From Citrobacter sp. Marseille-Q6884 (lineage in GTDB: Bacteria > Pseudomonadota > Gammaproteobacteria > Enterobacterales > Enterobacteriaceae), in NCBI RefSeq assembly GCF_945906775.1, contig NZ_CAMDRE010000002.1, positions 248,001-312,000 on the forward strand: a DNA stretch of 64,000 bases. The letters are read 5' to 3'. The notes below the pieces were generated by a model. It had not been told where the DNA came from. It saw only the letters and a program-made list of their open reading frames with translations, and made no database searches. Position 1 is the first letter of the stretch. Each line of letters begins with the position of its first letter. Shown piece after piece: positions 23,181 to 36,959 of this stretch. Made by a program: the position numbers and the translations under genes.

Positions 23181-26100
23181 TTATTCCGGCTTAGGCTTCA
23201 ATGGGAAGCGTCTGCGCACCAGCACAAAGAACAGCGGCACGAAGTAGATCGCCAGAATGGTGGCCGATATCATCCCACCCATTACGCCGGTCCCGACTGC
23301 GTGCTGACCACCGGAGCCCGCGCCGCTGCTAATTGTCATTGGCAGCACCCCAAAGATAAACGCCAGTGAAGTCATTAAAATCGGACGTAAGCGCTGGCGA
23401 CACGCATGCAGCGTGGCATCAAGCAGATCGTGTCCTTTTTCATTCATCTCATTGGCGAATTCCACAATCAATATTGCGTTTTTCGCGGAAAGCCCGATAA
23501 CGGTTAATAATCCGACCTGGAAATAAACGTCGTTTTCCAGACCGCGTACCCATGTGGCCAGCAGCGCGCCAATCACCCCGAGCGGTACAACCAGCATCAC
23601 GGAGAACGGAACCGACCAGCTTTCATACAACGCGGCCAGACACAGGAACACCACCAGCAGTGAGATCGCATACAGGGCAGGGGCCTGAGCGCCAGACAGG
23701 CGTTCCTGATAAGACATCGCTGTCCATTCGAGGCCAAATCCGGCCGGTAACTGATGCACCAGGGATTCCATCACATCCATTGCCGTACCGGTACTGACGC
23801 CGGGCGCGGCTTCGCCGACGATCTCAACGGCAGAGTAGCCATTATAGCGTTCAAGGCGTGGTGAACCGGTCTCCCAGCGGGAGGTCGCAAATGCCGAGAA
23901 AGGCACCATGCCGCCGCTATTATTGCGTACGTACCAGAGGTTGATGTCGTCAGGGAGCATGCGATATTTAGCCGCCGCCTGTACGTAGACCTTCTTCACG
24001 CGACCCCGATCCATAAAGTCATTAACGTAACTGGAGCCCCAGGCGGTCTGTAGCGTGTCGTTGATGTCATCAATAGAAACACCCAGCGCCTGGGCTTTAC
24101 GCTGGTCGATATCAATTTGTAGCTGCGGGCTGTCATCCAGGCCGTTATGGCGTACGCGGGTCAGCGAACTGTCTTTACCGGCGAGTTCAATTAACGTGTC
24201 CCGTGCGGCCATTAACGCATCATGACCTGCTCCGGCGTGATCCTGCAGTTCCATGTCAAAACCTGCGGAGCTACCAAGACCGCTAATCGCGGGAGGGCTA
24301 CTGGCAAAAACGCGCGCCTCTTTAATCTTGCTAAAGGCTTTGGTAGCGCGTTCGATAATGGCAAAAGAGGTCCCCGTGGTGGTGCCACGTTCATCCCAGT
24401 CTTTTAAGCGGACAAACATACGCGCCACGTTTTGTCCGTTCCCGCCAGGGCCGGAACCGACCGTGGAAAAGACCGACATAATGTTGTCTTTCTCGTGGGT
24501 GAAGTAATACTTCTCCACTTCTTCCACCACTTTTAACGTCTGTTGCTGCGTCGAGCCGCTGGGCAGCTGTATCGACGTGGTAAACATACCGCGGTCTTCC
24601 AGCGGCAGAAAAGAGGTTGGCAGTCGCAGGAACAGGAACACCATCCCGCCGAGCAGCAGGACGTAGATCAGGATCCAGCGCAGGCTGCGGTGCAAAATCC
24701 TGGCAACGCCTTTTTCATAGCGTTCGGCATTGCGGTTGAACACGCGGTTAAACCAGCCGAAGAACCCGGTTTGTCCGTGGTGCTCACCTTTATGCAGCGG
24801 TTTGAGCAGCGTGGCGCACAGGGCAGGAGTCAGGATCATCGCCACCAGCACGGAGAGCACCATGGCGGCAACAATCGTAATCGAAAACTGTCGATAGATA
24901 GCCCCGGTTGTGCCGCCGAAGAAAGCCATCGGCACAAACACGGCTGACAGCACCATGGCGATACCGACCAGCGCGCCCTGAATTTGTCCCATGGATTTTC
25001 GCGTCGCTTCACGCGGCGAGAGGCCTTCCTCGCTCATGATGCGCTCGACGTTTTCCACCACCACAATGGCGTCATCGACCAGCAGACCGATTGCCAGTAC
25101 CATCGCGAACATCGTCAATGTGTTCACACTGTAACCAAAGGCGTAGAGCACAGAGAAGGTGCCCATCAGGACCACGGGGACGGCAATCGTGGGAATCAGC
25201 GTCGCGCGGAAGTTTTGCAGGAACAGATACATGACCAGGAATACCAGCGCGATGGCTTCCAGCAACGTTTTTACTACGTCGATAATCGACGCTTTTACGA
25301 AGGAGGTGGTTTCATATGCCACCTTGTATTCCAGACCATGCGGGAAATACTGAGACAGCTCATTCAGGCGATTGAGAACCAGATTCGCCGTCGCCATCTC
25401 ATTGGCGCCAGAAGCCAGCTTCACGCCAAGGCCGGAAGCGGGATTACCGTTAAACCGGCTGAGGTAGTCGTACTTTTCTGCGCCCATTTCAACCGTTGCC
25501 ACATCACCCAGTTTGACCTCAGAGCCATCCTGATTGACGCGTAGCGTAATTGCGCGGAATTCATCCGGTGTTTGCAGCAGCGACTGCGCATTGATGGTTG
25601 CGTTCAGCGCCTGCTTATCCACTGACGGTGTACCGCCAAGTTGTCCGACGGCGATCTGCGCATTCTGTGACTCAATCGCGTCGGTCACATCTTTGGCCGT
25701 CATCTGGACGCTGTTAAGTTTTGCGGGATCAAGCCAGATACGCATGGAGTATTGCGAGCCGTAAGCGTCAATATCCCCGACGCCGTTAATACGGCTGAGG
25801 GGGTCCTGAATATTACTTGCGACGTAGTCCGCGATGTCCTGCTTGTCCATGGAACCATCGGTGGAGACAAACGCGATGGTCAGAATATTGGTATCCCCGG
25901 TCTTACGAACGGTTACCCCTTGATCCTGTACGGCCTGCGGGAGTTTACGCATCGCCGATTGCAGCTGATTTTGCACCTGCTGTACGGCTTCATCTGGATC
26001 GGTCCCGGCGATGAAACTGAGCGTCACCGTCGCCTGGCCCGTGCCGCTGCTTTGCGATGACATGTACATCAGATTATCGAGCCCGGTCATGTTCTGCTCG

Positions 26101-26294
26101 ATGACCTGGGTTACGGTATTTTCCAGCGTTTGTGCTGATGCGCCAGGATAGTTGGCGGTCACTCGCACATTTGGCGGCGCCAGATCAGGATATTGCTCAA
26201 CGGGCAGCGAAAAAATAGCCAGGGTTCCTGTCAGACACAGCAGGATTGCTAACACCCAGGCAAAAATGGGGCGATCGATAAAAAAATTCGCCAT
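23181..26294 (-). CDS. acrD: RND multidrug and aminoglycoside efflux transporter AcrD
   Basis: AcrD is the inner-membrane proton antiporter that works with AcrA and TolC to pump aminoglycosides, bile acids and other polar drugs. The 1037-residue protein has the RND pattern: TM1 at the N-terminus ([20 protein letters not shown]), a periplasmic porter loop, and a TM2-6 bundle with the proton-relay pair in [13 protein letters not shown] (Asp407/Asp408), then the mirrored second half. E. coli AcrD has the same length. The ATG follows AGGGGACCTCGTGG only loosely. It is downstream of narQ on the same strand; a BaeR-like box lies 71-88 bases upstream. Confidence 0.97.
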   Translation of the reverse strand: MANFFIDRPIFAWVLAILLCLTGTLAIFSLPVEQYPDLAPPNVRVTANYPGASAQTLENTVTQVIEQNMTGLDNLMYMSSQSSGTGQATVTLSFIAGTDPDEAVQQVQNQLQSAMRKLPQAVQDQGVTVRKTGDTNILTIAFVSTDGSMDKQDIADYVASNIQDPLSRINGVGDIDAYGSQYSMRIWLDPAKLNSVQMTAKDVTDAIESQNAQIAVGQLGGTPSVDKQALNATINAQSLLQTPDEFRAITLRVNQDGSEVKLGDVATVEMGAEKYDYLSRFNGNPASGLGVKLASGANEMATANLVLNRLNELSQYFPHGLEYKVAYETTSFVKASIIDVVKTLLEAIALVFLVMYLFLQNFRATLIPTIAVPVVLMGTFSVLYAFGYSVNTLTMFAMVLAIGLLVDDAIVVVENVERIMSEEGLSPREATRKSMGQIQGALVGIAMVLSAVFVPMAFFGGTTGAIYRQFSITIVAAMVLSVLVAMILTPALCATLLKPLHKGEHHGQTGFFGWFNRVFNRNAERYEKGVARILHRSLRWILIYVLLLGGMVFLFLRLPTSFLPLEDRGMFTTSIQLPSGSTQQQTLKVVEEVEKYYFTHEKDNIMSVFSTVGSGPGGNGQNVARMFVRLKDWDERGTTTGTSFAIIERATKAFSKIKEARVFASSPPAISGLGSSAGFDMELQDHAGAGHDALMAARDTLIELAGKDSSLTRVRHNGLDDSPQLQIDIDQRKAQALGVSIDDINDTLQTAWGSSYVNDFMDRGRVKKVYVQAAAKYRMLPDDINLWYVRNNSGGMVPFSAFATSRWETGSPRLERYNGYSAVEIVGEAAPGVSTGTAMDVMESLVHQLPAGFGLEWTAMSYQERLSGAQAPALYAISLLVVFLCLAALYESWSVPFSVMLVVPLGVIGALLATWVRGLENDVYFQVGLLTVIGLSAKNAILIVEFANEMNEKGHDLLDATLHACRQRLRPILMTSLAFIFGVLPMTISSGAGSGGQHAVGTGVMGGMISATILAIYFVPLFFVLVRRRFPLKPKPE

Positions 26295-26364
26295 TAAAAG
26301 GGGACCTCGTGGTTCTGCATTTAATATTAGGTATGACTTGCTTCACTGTAGCGGCAAGGTACGA

Positions 26365-26382
26365 GCCAAACGTGGAGAAAAA
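26365..26382 (-). promoter_or_regulatory. BaeR-like box upstream of acrD
   Basis: On the minus strand, TTTTTCTCCACGTTTGGC matches the published BaeR consensus (TTTTTCTCCATDATTGGC) at all but two positions. It lies 71 bases before the acrD start. BaeSR activates acrD in E. coli and Salmonella, so this is probably the envelope-stress control site. Confidence 0.7.
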
Positions 26383-26478
26383 AAGAAGATAATGTAAATT
26401 ATCATGCCCGTTTACAGTGTACCTTTCGTGCCAACGCCGTCAGGCCTGGAGACGGGCTTTCCGGCGCGTTGCCGTTCT

Positions 26479-28176
26479 TTATGTTAGCTGACTGTCCGTT
26501 TCTGCCGATCGAAAGCTGATACTCACCAGCGTGCCGCCCCCGGAAGGTTGCGAGAACGTCAATGTGCCGCCGAGTCTTTCTGCTCGCTCACGCATTATAT
26601 TTAACCCGTAATGTCCTGCAGGCTCGTTAGGCTCCCCAATGCCGACGCCGTTATCCCGAATATAAACGGTATGATTGCCATCTGGCGCAGTCACGCAGCT
26701 CACGGCAATTTCGGTCGCACTGGCATGTTTAATGGCATTGAGCACCGCTTCACGGACGATCTGTAACAAATGCACCTGCATTTGTGCATCCAGCGCCAGC
26801 GTTGGCAGTCGACAATCGAGAGTGAGTTTAGCTGCGGTTTGATTTTGCAGCGTTTCCAGCATTTCATGCAGCGCAGAGGGCAAGTCAGCCTGCTGTAAGG
26901 TCAGGCGGAATGTGGTGAGCAGTTCCCGTAGCTGGCGGTAAGCGTCGTTCAACGCCTGAGAGAAGTCCGCCATGATGCTTTGCGCCTGTGCATTATCTTC
27001 CGGGAGCGAACGTCGCAGCAGCGTGAGCTGAATGCGTAAATAGGAAAGCACCTGCGCCAGCGAGTCGTGGAGTTCACGGGCGATAGTCGCGCGCTCTTCC
27101 ATGAGTAACAGCTGCTGAAAGTGTTTTTGCGCCTGATTAAAGTACAGCCCGCGTCCCAGCATGGTCGAAACGCTATTTAACAGCGGGGTAGAGGCGTTCA
27201 CATTAGGGCTTTGCCAGTGTAGCTCGCCGTAGACGGTCTCCTGCATCGTCACCGGCAAGATCTGCATTGGCAGTTCCGGGCTTTCGGTCCCTTCGCTGAT
27301 ACGCCAGTTATCGCCCACGGTCAGTTCCAGAAAATACGCGGCGTCATGTTCGCGGACAATTTGTAAAATATGGCGGAAACAGTGCACATCAATTTGGCTG
27401 GTATTAAGCGCCTGAGAGCACTGATACAACACTTCCAGGCGGCGATTGGCTTCGTGGAGATCGTGGGTTTTCTCGGCAACAGACGCTTCCAGTGAGCGGT
27501 ACAGTTTCTGCAGCTCACTCGACATCTGGCTAAAGGTTTTCGCCAGTAGCCCCAGTTCGTTGGGCAGCCCCGTATCCAGCGGAGGGATATCAAACTGACC
27601 ATGTTCAATGTGCTGGCTGGCCATCACCAGTTTATTGAGCGGACGCACCACCTGCTGGCGAATACGCCGTAGGGTGAAAAAGACCAGAGTGAAGATGCCG
27701 ATCCCACCTGCCAATGAGATCCCAAAAACCAGCATGACTTTGCGCTCGGCATAATGCTGCAGCGCCAGTACGAAGAGGTCAATTTGATCGACATAGCTGT
27801 TGATATTGGCTTGATACCATTCCAAATCGCCAGTCGTCAGTCGGGCGTTCATTTCCAGCCAGTTTGCATGCAGACGTCCATAGCGGCTTTTTACCGCCTG
27901 TGGGACATACCAGGCGTTCAGATTCTGTAATGCCGGGGCGTTTAGCGCCTGCTGGAATAACTGTCGGTGAGCGTTGAGCTGGGGGCTGTGGCTTTGCAGA
28001 TCGTAACCCAGGCGGTAACTCTGCATACGCAAAGAGCCGGCGATATTAATGGCTTCCGCATCCCGCAAACTGCTGGTCAGTGTCAGAAGTGCAATACCTG
28101 TCGAGAGAATCGACAGCAGCACAATATAGAAAAAAGCCTTGGCCAGGCTGGCCGATACAGGACGTTTTACCGTCAC
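26479..28176 (-). CDS. narQ: Nitrate/nitrite sensor histidine kinase NarQ
   Basis: NarQ senses nitrate and nitrite in the periplasm and phosphorylates NarL and NarP. The 565-residue protein has TM1 (AFFYIVLLSILSTGIALL), the nitrate-binding P-box (IAGSLRMQSYRLGYDLQ), TM2 (VFGISLAGGIGIFTLVFF), a HAMP domain, a GAF-like region, and a HisKA_3 kinase with the phosphorylated His in EERATIARELHDSLAQ and an N/G box ending in GGGTLVSISF. I place the start at a GTG at 28176, eight bases after GAGG. It gives MTVKRPVSASLAKAF, matching E. coli; an ATG 12 codons upstream is not conserved. Divergent from aegA. Confidence 0.96.
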   Translation of the reverse strand: MTVKRPVSASLAKAFFYIVLLSILSTGIALLTLTSSLRDAEAINIAGSLRMQSYRLGYDLQSHSPQLNAHRQLFQQALNAPALQNLNAWYVPQAVKSRYGRLHANWLEMNARLTTGDLEWYQANINSYVDQIDLFVLALQHYAERKVMLVFGISLAGGIGIFTLVFFTLRRIRQQVVRPLNKLVMASQHIEHGQFDIPPLDTGLPNELGLLAKTFSQMSSELQKLYRSLEASVAEKTHDLHEANRRLEVLYQCSQALNTSQIDVHCFRHILQIVREHDAAYFLELTVGDNWRISEGTESPELPMQILPVTMQETVYGELHWQSPNVNASTPLLNSVSTMLGRGLYFNQAQKHFQQLLLMEERATIARELHDSLAQVLSYLRIQLTLLRRSLPEDNAQAQSIMADFSQALNDAYRQLRELLTTFRLTLQQADLPSALHEMLETLQNQTAAKLTLDCRLPTLALDAQMQVHLLQIVREAVLNAIKHASATEIAVSCVTAPDGNHTVYIRDNGVGIGEPNEPAGHYGLNIMRERAERLGGTLTFSQPSGGGTLVSISFRSAETDSQLT

Positions 28177-28400
28177 TTGCGCATCCTCACACCCTACACG
28201 TAGTGCCTTCATGCAGCTTAAACGCGCCAGTGTATTTGATAAATGTTAACAAAATTGCCGGAAACAGAATGGTAACTGAAACGCAATTTCATATGCGATG
28301 GAATAAATTGATCTGCCACAGGTTCTGGATAAATAGTTGTGCTTCCTGGGCAAATGTACATTGCCGCCCTCTTCAGGGTCGGTTAATAACAATCTTATAA

Positions 28401-30416
<2,016 letters not shown>

Positions 30417-30483
30417 CCTGAGGCCAAGACAAACCGGGTTTCACGGCGTAGTATTATTTCTCACTTCTCGCCGTGGAGCCGGT

Positions 30484-31059
30484 ATGTCGCAAAAATTTAC
30501 GCTCATCAAAGATAAAGTGCTTTCTGATAACTATTTCATCCTGCGCAATATTACCTATGAACTGACTCGCAGCAATGGCGAGGTCATTCGCCACAAACGC
30601 GAGGTTTACGATCGCGGCAACGGCGCCACGATTTTGCTCTATAACCCGGAGAAAAAAACCGTGGTACTGATTCGTCAGTTTCGCGTAGCCACCTGGGTTA
30701 ACGGGAATGAGAGTGGGCAACTGATAGAAACCTGCGCCGGATTGCTGGACAACGACGAGCCGGAAGCCTGCATTCGCAAAGAGGCGATCGAAGAGACCGG
30801 TTATGAAGTGGGTGAGGTGCGTAAACTGTTCGAGCTCTATATGTCGCCCGGCGGCGTAACGGAATTGATCCACTTCTTTATCGCGCAATACAGCGACAGC
30901 CAGCGGGCGAATGCGGGCGGCGGTGTCGAAGATGAAGATATCGAAGTCCTGGAATTGCCGTTCACGCAGGCGCTGGAGATGATCAAGACTGGGGAGATCC
31001 GTGATGGCAAAACGGTGCTCTTGTTGAACTACCTGCAGTCATCGCATTTGATGGATTGA
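30484..31059 (+). CDS. nudK: GDP-mannose hydrolase NudK
   Basis: NudK hydrolyses GDP-mannose to GMP and mannose-1-phosphate. The 191-residue protein carries the Nudix box, with the REAIEE-type core written here as [12 protein letters not shown] (about residues 98-110), which binds magnesium. The ATG is at 30484, after CGTGGAGCCGGT. It lies 67 bases after aegA with a possible -10 element (TAGTATTAT) between, so it may have its own promoter. Cytoplasmic. No anomalies. Confidence 0.96.
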   Translation: MSQKFTLIKDKVLSDNYFILRNITYELTRSNGEVIRHKREVYDRGNGATILLYNPEKKTVVLIRQFRVATWVNGNESGQLIETCAGLLDNDEPEACIRKEAIEETGYEVGEVRKLFELYMSPGGVTELIHFFIAQYSDSQRANAGGGVEDEDIEVLELPFTQALEMIKTGEIRDGKTVLLLNYLQSSHLMD

Positions 31060-31183
31060 GTCAGCGAATTTATATTTCTTTACAAAATAGCGGGCCAATC
31101 CGACAATTCTTATTGAGCCTTATCAGTCCAGCCAGGAAGATACCGATTAGGCTGTGTGTTTTCATTTCGGAGTTGTACCGTCC

Positions 31184-32227
31184 ATGCGCTATCGCGTTAT
31201 TCTCGTCTTCTTGCTCGGTTTGCTGCCGGTTAGCTTCCTGTGGGCGGCGCCTGCTCAGCAGATGTTTTCCGACTGGCAGGTGACCTGCAATAACCAGAAT
31301 TTTTGCGTGGCGCGAAATACGGGCGAACATCATGGCCTGGTCATGACGCTGAGCCGCAGTGCCGGGGCGCATACCGATGCAGTTTTGCGTATTGATCTGG
31401 GCGGCCTGGAGCCTCAGGATGCCAAAGCGGCTGATATTGCCCCCCGCCTGCTGCTGGATGGCAAACCCCTCCCGTTGACGGGCGAACACTGGCAAATCAC
31501 CCCCTGGCATGTGATGACCGACGATCCGGCAACCATTAGCGCATTTTTGCAGGCCGTTCAGGATGCGAAAGCGATTACCCTGCAAAAAGGTGTGCAAACC
31601 CTCTCGCTGACAGGATTAAAAGCGGCGCTATTGTTCATAGACGCGCAGCAAAAACGGGTCGGAAGCGAAACCGCATGGATCGAAAAAGGTGACGAACCGC
31701 CGCTCAGCGTACCTCCGGCTCCGGCTCTGAAAGGGGTCGCTGTCGTCAACCCAACACCAACACCGCTTTCCCAGGAAGAACGCAATGAGCTGCTGGATTA
31801 CGGTAACTGGCGGATAAACGGTATTCGTTGTTCGCTCGATCCCATGCGCCGTGAAGTGCGTGTTTCTGCATTAACGGATGACAAAGCGCTGCTGATGATC
31901 GGCTGTGAGGCTGGGGCCTATAACACCATCGATCTGGCGTGGATTGTCTCCCGCACCAAACCGTTGACCTCGCGCCCTGTACGTTTGAGTCTGCCGTTTA
32001 AAACGGAGGCTGAAAGTAACGATATGGAGCTGACAAACGTCACCTTTGACGAAAAATCGCGGGAGCTTATTACGCTCGCCAAAGGACGCGGATTGTCGGA
32101 TTGCGGTATCCAGACGCGCTGGCGTTTTGACGGCCAGCGTTTTCGTCTGGTGCGTTATGCGCAGGAGCCAAGCTGTGATAACTGGCATGGCCCCGACGCC
32201 TGGCCCACACTGTGGATCACGCGTTGA
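31184..32227 (+). CDS. ypfG: DUF1176 domain periplasmic protein YpfG
   Basis: The 347-residue product matches E. coli YpfG, a DUF1176 protein of unknown function. An N-terminal signal (MRYRVILVFLLGLLPVSFLW, cleavage after WAA) sends it to the periplasm. The mature part has scattered cysteines (for example CNNQNFCVARN) that likely form disulfides. I choose the ATG at 31184, which starts the signal peptide; an upstream ATG ten codons earlier is less well supported. Convergent with tktB, with only 15 bases between the stops. Confidence 0.94.
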   Translation: MRYRVILVFLLGLLPVSFLWAAPAQQMFSDWQVTCNNQNFCVARNTGEHHGLVMTLSRSAGAHTDAVLRIDLGGLEPQDAKAADIAPRLLLDGKPLPLTGEHWQITPWHVMTDDPATISAFLQAVQDAKAITLQKGVQTLSLTGLKAALLFIDAQQKRVGSETAWIEKGDEPPLSVPPAPALKGVAVVNPTPTPLSQEERNELLDYGNWRINGIRCSLDPMRREVRVSALTDDKALLMIGCEAGAYNTIDLAWIVSRTKPLTSRPVRLSLPFKTEAESNDMELTNVTFDEKSRELITLAKGRGLSDCGIQTRWRFDGQRFRLVRYAQEPSCDNWHGPDAWPTLWITR

Positions 32228-32242
32228 TTGAGTGCCTGTGCC

Positions 32243-34240
32243 TTATCCGCTCTTCAGCACCTTATGTGCTTTCTCAACGATGTTATCTACCGTAAAGCCA
32301 AAGAAGGGGAACAACTTGTCCGCAGGCGCCGATTCCCCGTAGCCGGTCATGCCGACAATCGCCCCTTTCAGCCCGACGTATTTGTACCAGTAGTCGGCAA
32401 TACCGGCTTCTACCGCCACGCGCGCGCTCACATTGGCAGGCAGAACCGATTCCCGGTACGCCTCATCCTGAGCGTCGAAAATATCCGTTGAGGGCAGGGA
32501 AACCACGCGGACGTTACGACCTTCCCCCGTCAGTTTTTCCGCCGCCAGCAGCGTAATTTCCATTTCTGAACCGGTAGCAATCAGGATCACATCCGGCTTA
32601 CCGCCGCTGTCTTTCAGGATATAGCCACCGCGGGCAATCTCTTTCACTTGCTCAGGCGTTCTTTCAACCTGTGCCAGATTTTGTCTGGAGAGGATGAGCG
32701 CAGTGGGACCATTATGGCGTTCAACCGCCAGCTTCCAACCGACCGCGGCTTCAACCTGATCGCACGGACGCCAGGTGCTGAAGTTGGGCGTCAGTCGCAG
32801 GCTGGCGAGCTGCTCAACGGCCTGATGGGTCGGGCCATCTTCCCCTAATCCGATAGAGTCATGGGTATAGACCATGATTTGTCGGGCTTTCATCAGCGCC
32901 GCCATGCGTGCGGCATTGCGGGCATATTCGACGAACATCAGGAACGTCGCGGTATACGGGACAAAACCGCCGTGATGGGCAATGCCATTGGCAATCGCGG
33001 TCATACCAAATTCGCGTACGCCATAATGAATGTAGTTTCCCGCCGGATCGTCCTTCAGAGAGGCCGAGCCTTTCCAGATGGTCAGGTTGCTCGGGGCGAG
33101 ATCTGCTGAGCCGCCAAGCAGTTCAGGCAACATCGGGCCGTAGGCATTCAGGGTATTTTGCGACGCCTTGCGGGTGGCGATTTTGGCCGGATTCGCCTGC
33201 AATTCAGCAATGTATTTCTGGGTGTTTTTTTCCCACTCTTCGGGCAGCCCGCCGCTCATCCGCCGGGTAAATTCTGCCGCCAGTTCCGGGTGCGCACGTT
33301 GATAGTCGGCGAATTTCGCCTTCCAGCTCTGCTGCGCTTTTTCACCTTTTTCGCGCGCATCCCAGGCCCGGTAAATGTCTTTGGGGATGTCAAATGCAGG
33401 GTGATGCCAGCCCAGCTTCTGCCGGGTTAGCGCAACTTCTTCTTCTCCCAGCGCTGCGCCGTGCGCTTCTTCTTTCCCGGCCTTATTCGGCGAGCCAAAA
33501 CCAATGACCGTTCTGCAAATGATCAGCGATGGCTTATCGGTGACGTTTTGCGCTTCCTGAATCGCTTTCTTCACGGCTTCCGGGTCGTGGCCGTCTATCT
33601 CGTGTACCACATGCCAGTGATAGGCTTCAAAGCGTTTTGCGGTATCGTCGGTAAACCAGCCTTTGGTTTCGCCATCAATCGAAATCCCGTTGTGATCGTA
33701 AAAACCAATCAGCTTGCCCAGCCCCAGCGTCCCCGCCAGCGAGCATACTTCATGCGAAATCCCCTCCATCAGGCAGCCGTCGCCCATAAAGACATAGGTG
33801 AAGTGACTGACAATCTCATGATCCGGCTGATTAAACTGGGCGGCCAGCGTACGCTCCGCTATCGCCAGCCCGACCGCATTGGCGAGCCCCTGACCCAGCG
33901 GCCCGGTGGTGGTTTCCACACCTGGCGTGTAGCCAATCTCCGGGTGGCCTGGCGTTTTGGAGTGTAACTGACGGAAGTTTTTTAACTCCTCTAACGGCAG
34001 GTCGTAGCCGGAAAGATGCAGCAGGCTGTACAGCAGCATGGAGGCGTGGCCATTGGACAGAATAAAGCGGTCACGATCGTACCAGGTGGGATCGGCCGGG
34101 TTATGCTGCAGAAAATCGTTCCACAATACTTCGGCGATATCGGCCATTCCCATCGGGGCGCCGGGGTGGCCAGAGTTAGCTTTTTGGACGGCATCCATAC
34201 TCAGCGCACGAATGGCATTGGCAAGCTCTTTACGGGTCAT
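32243..34240 (-). CDS. tktB: Transketolase 2
   Basis: TktB transfers two-carbon ketol units between pentose-phosphate sugars using thiamine diphosphate. The 665-residue product is TktB-like throughout, with the ThDP motif GDGCLMEG followed by the [12 protein letters not shown] segment (about residues 150-190) and the C-terminal [15 protein letters not shown]. The ATG at 34240 is the start, after AAGGAGTATTTCC; a further 29 in-frame codons upstream are not conserved. In E. coli and Salmonella talA lies between tktB and maeB and is transcribed with tktB; here the gap (34241-34518) holds no gene. Probably RpoS-dependent, by analogy. Confidence 0.97.
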   Translation of the reverse strand: MTRKELANAIRALSMDAVQKANSGHPGAPMGMADIAEVLWNDFLQHNPADPTWYDRDRFILSNGHASMLLYSLLHLSGYDLPLEELKNFRQLHSKTPGHPEIGYTPGVETTTGPLGQGLANAVGLAIAERTLAAQFNQPDHEIVSHFTYVFMGDGCLMEGISHEVCSLAGTLGLGKLIGFYDHNGISIDGETKGWFTDDTAKRFEAYHWHVVHEIDGHDPEAVKKAIQEAQNVTDKPSLIICRTVIGFGSPNKAGKEEAHGAALGEEEVALTRQKLGWHHPAFDIPKDIYRAWDAREKGEKAQQSWKAKFADYQRAHPELAAEFTRRMSGGLPEEWEKNTQKYIAELQANPAKIATRKASQNTLNAYGPMLPELLGGSADLAPSNLTIWKGSASLKDDPAGNYIHYGVREFGMTAIANGIAHHGGFVPYTATFLMFVEYARNAARMAALMKARQIMVYTHDSIGLGEDGPTHQAVEQLASLRLTPNFSTWRPCDQVEAAVGWKLAVERHNGPTALILSRQNLAQVERTPEQVKEIARGGYILKDSGGKPDVILIATGSEMEITLLAAEKLTGEGRNVRVVSLPSTDIFDAQDEAYRESVLPANVSARVAVEAGIADYWYKYVGLKGAIVGMTGYGESAPADKLFPFFGFTVDNIVEKAHKVLKSG

Positions 34241-34518
34241 GGAAATACTCCTTGAAAAGTAAAGCGTTAGATGCGTGTTTTGATTCACACTTTTGAGAGA
34301 ATTGCAGCCGTTGTCAGCAAAAAGCATAGCAGACAGGCATGGTATTGCTGGCTTAAGCAGGTAACATGGTCGTTATAAATTGATAACAAATTCTTTATTT
34401 GGATGGTGAGAGTTTGGTGACCTTCAAAGTTTGCGCCGCTGACTGAGGTGATAATGTGCGGCTCAATAGAATGGTTACCCGCGCCACTTTTTGATAGAGA
34501 CATGAAAGGAACAATAAG
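34241..34518. other. tktB-maeB divergent promoter region; talA absent
   Basis: These 278 bases hold the promoters of two divergent genes and nothing I recognise as coding. In E. coli and Salmonella the 316-codon transaldolase A gene talA occupies this interval. I see no remnant in any frame. AT-rich stretches near 34375-34400 (ATAACAAATTCTTTATTT) are candidate promoter elements, not assigned. Confidence 0.6.
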
Positions 34519-36798
34519 ATGGATGACCAGTTAAAACAAAGCGCCCTTGATTTCCACGAATTTCCAGTACCAGGTAAAATCCAGGTTTCTCCGACCAAGC
34601 CTCTTGCCACCCAGCGCGATCTCGCACTGGCCTACTCACCAGGGGTGGCTGCGCCATGCCTTGAAATTGAAAAAGATCCGCTGGCGGCTTACAAATACAC
34701 CGCGCGCGGCAACCTGGTTGCGGTGATCTCCAACGGTACTGCGGTACTGGGCCTCGGTAATATCGGGGCACTGGCAGGCAAGCCGGTGATGGAAGGTAAA
34801 GGCGTTCTGTTTAAGAAATTCGCCGGGATTGACGTGTTCGACATTGAGGTTGATGAACTTGACCCGGATAAATTCATCAACGTTGTGGCGGCGCTGGAGC
34901 CGACGTTTGGCGGCATCAACCTCGAAGATATCAAAGCGCCGGAATGCTTCTACATTGAGCAAAAGCTGCGTGAGCGCATGAATATTCCGGTATTCCACGA
35001 CGACCAGCACGGGACGGCGATCATCAGTACTGCAGCCATCCTGAACGGCCTGCGCGTCGTAGAAAAGAATATTTCTGATGTGCGTATGGTGGTGTCCGGC
35101 GCAGGTGCAGCGGCGATTGCCTGTATGAACCTGCTGGTGGCGTTGGGCATGCAGAAGCACAACATCGTGGTTTGCGACTCCAAAGGTGTGATTTACAAAG
35201 ATCGTGAACCGAACATGGCGGAAACCAAAGCGGCATACGCGGTCGTGGATGACGGTAAACGTACGCTGGATGACGTCATTGAAGGCGCGGATATTTTCCT
35301 TGGCTGCTCCGGCCCGAAAGTGCTGACGCAGGAGATGGTTAAGAAGATGGCACGCGCGCCGATGATCCTCGCGCTGGCAAACCCGGAACCGGAAATCCTG
35401 CCGCCGCTGGCAAAAGAAGTGCGTTCTGATGCCATCATTTGTACCGGTCGTTCCGACTACCCGAACCAGGTTAACAACGTACTGTGCTTCCCGTTCATCT
35501 TCCGTGGTGCGCTGGATGTTGGTGCTACTGCTATCAACGAAGAGATGAAACTGGCCGCTGTACATGCCATTGCCGAGCTGGCGCATGCTGAGCAAAGCGA
35601 AGTGGTGGCATCCGCTTATGGCGATCAGGATCTGAGCTTTGGACCGGAATACATCATTCCTAAACCGTTCGACCCGCGGCTGATCGTTAAGATCGCGCCG
35701 GCTGTGGCAAAGGCGGCGATGGACTCCGGCGTGGCGACGCGTCCCATTGCGGACTTCGACGCCTACATCGATAAACTGACCGAGTTTGTCTACAAAACTA
35801 ACCTGTTCATGAAGCCGATTTTCTCGCTGGCACGTAAAGCGCCGAAGCGCGTGGTGCTGACGGAAGGGGAAGAGGCGCGTGTACTGCATGCTACGCAAGA
35901 GCTGATCACGTTGGGTCTGGCGAAGCCGATCCTGATTGGTCGCCCGAGTGTGATCGAAATGCGTATTCAGAAACTGGGTCTGCAGATCAAAGCGGGCGTT
36001 GATTTTGAGATCGTCAACAATGAATCCGATCCGCGCTTTAAAGAGTACTGGAGTGAGTACTATCAGATCATGAAGCGTCGCGGTATCACGCAGGAGCAGG
36101 CGCAGCGCGCGGTGATCGCTAACACGACGGTGATTGGCGCGATCATGGTGCAGCGTGGCGAAGCGGATGCGATGATCTGCGGTACTATTGGCGATTACCA
36201 TGAGCATTTCAGCGTGGTGAAAGCGGTGTTTGGTCACCGCGAAGGCGTGCATACGGCAGGCGCGATGAACGCCCTGTTGCTGCCAAGTGGTAACACCTTC
36301 ATTGCTGATACCTACGTCAACGACGACCCCAGCCCGGATGAGCTGGCGGAAATCGCCGTGATGGCAGCGGAAACCGTTCGCCGCTTTGGCATCGAACCCA
36401 AGGTCGCGCTGTTGTCGCACTCTAACTTTGGCTCTTCTAACTGCCCATCGGCCAGCAAAATGCGTGAAGCGCTTGCGATTATCAAGGAGCGCGCACCGGA
36501 TCTGATGATCGACGGTGAAATGCATGGCGACGCCGCGCTGGTGGAAAGTATTCGTAATGACCGAATGCCGGACAGCCCGCTGAAAGGCTCAGCCAATATT
36601 CTGGTGATGCCGAACATGGAGGCTGCGCGAATCAGTTATAACTTGCTGCGTGTTTCCAGTTCTGAAGGCGTAACGGTGGGTCCGGTGTTGATGGGCGTGG
36701 CGAAACCGGTTCATGTATTAACGCCGATCGCTTCTGTTCGTCGTATCGTGAATATGGTGGCGCTGGCCGTCGTCGAAGCGCAAACACAACCGCTGTAA
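34519..36798 (+). CDS. maeB: NADP-dependent malic enzyme (malate dehydrogenase, decarboxylating)
   Basis: MaeB oxidatively decarboxylates malate to pyruvate and makes NADPH. The 759-residue hybrid protein has an N-terminal malic-enzyme half (about residues 1-425; [20 protein letters not shown] and the [10 protein letters not shown] metal site) and a C-terminal phosphotransacetylase-like half (about 430-759; [18 protein letters not shown]) that binds acetyl-CoA as a regulatory domain but lacks PTA activity in E. coli. The ATG follows GAAAGGAACAATAAG. It is divergent from tktB and is followed by a terminator and then the eut operon. Confidence 0.98.
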   Translation: MDDQLKQSALDFHEFPVPGKIQVSPTKPLATQRDLALAYSPGVAAPCLEIEKDPLAAYKYTARGNLVAVISNGTAVLGLGNIGALAGKPVMEGKGVLFKKFAGIDVFDIEVDELDPDKFINVVAALEPTFGGINLEDIKAPECFYIEQKLRERMNIPVFHDDQHGTAIISTAAILNGLRVVEKNISDVRMVVSGAGAAAIACMNLLVALGMQKHNIVVCDSKGVIYKDREPNMAETKAAYAVVDDGKRTLDDVIEGADIFLGCSGPKVLTQEMVKKMARAPMILALANPEPEILPPLAKEVRSDAIICTGRSDYPNQVNNVLCFPFIFRGALDVGATAINEEMKLAAVHAIAELAHAEQSEVVASAYGDQDLSFGPEYIIPKPFDPRLIVKIAPAVAKAAMDSGVATRPIADFDAYIDKLTEFVYKTNLFMKPIFSLARKAPKRVVLTEGEEARVLHATQELITLGLAKPILIGRPSVIEMRIQKLGLQIKAGVDFEIVNNESDPRFKEYWSEYYQIMKRRGITQEQAQRAVIANTTVIGAIMVQRGEADAMICGTIGDYHEHFSVVKAVFGHREGVHTAGAMNALLLPSGNTFIADTYVNDDPSPDELAEIAVMAAETVRRFGIEPKVALLSHSNFGSSNCPSASKMREALAIIKERAPDLMIDGEMHGDAALVESIRNDRMPDSPLKGSANILVMPNMEAARISYNLLRVSSSEGVTVGPVLMGVAKPVHVLTPIASVRRIVNMVALAVVEAQTQPL

Positions 36799-36818
36799 TT
36801 CCACGTTTTTTTATTTCC

Positions 36819-36845
36819 GGCGCGGGTTTCTCCCGCGCCTTTATA
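36819..36845 (+). terminator. Intrinsic terminator after maeB
   Basis: GGCGCGGG and CCCGCGCC form an 8-bp stem with a 5-base loop followed by TTTATATTTT, separating maeB from eutS. Confidence 0.85.
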
Positions 36846-36959
36846 TTTTCCCTTGTCTTAGTGATCTACTTCACCTTTTAAACCTGGTTGCCGAATTTTG
36901 TTATTTACTCTGACAAAAAATTGCCACGATGAGGACAGTTTCAGCAGAGGCGGTGAGCA

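Noticed and set aside
32228..32242. A terminator in the 15-base gap between convergent ypfG and tktB
   Set aside because: Only 15 bases separate the stops and no hairpin with a T-run is visible; read-through or Rho would have to end both.
34636..36525. A 629-codon minus-strand frame opposite maeB
   Set aside because: An antisense shadow of maeB: His/Arg/Gln-rich composition typical of antisense frames of GC-biased genes and no domain match.
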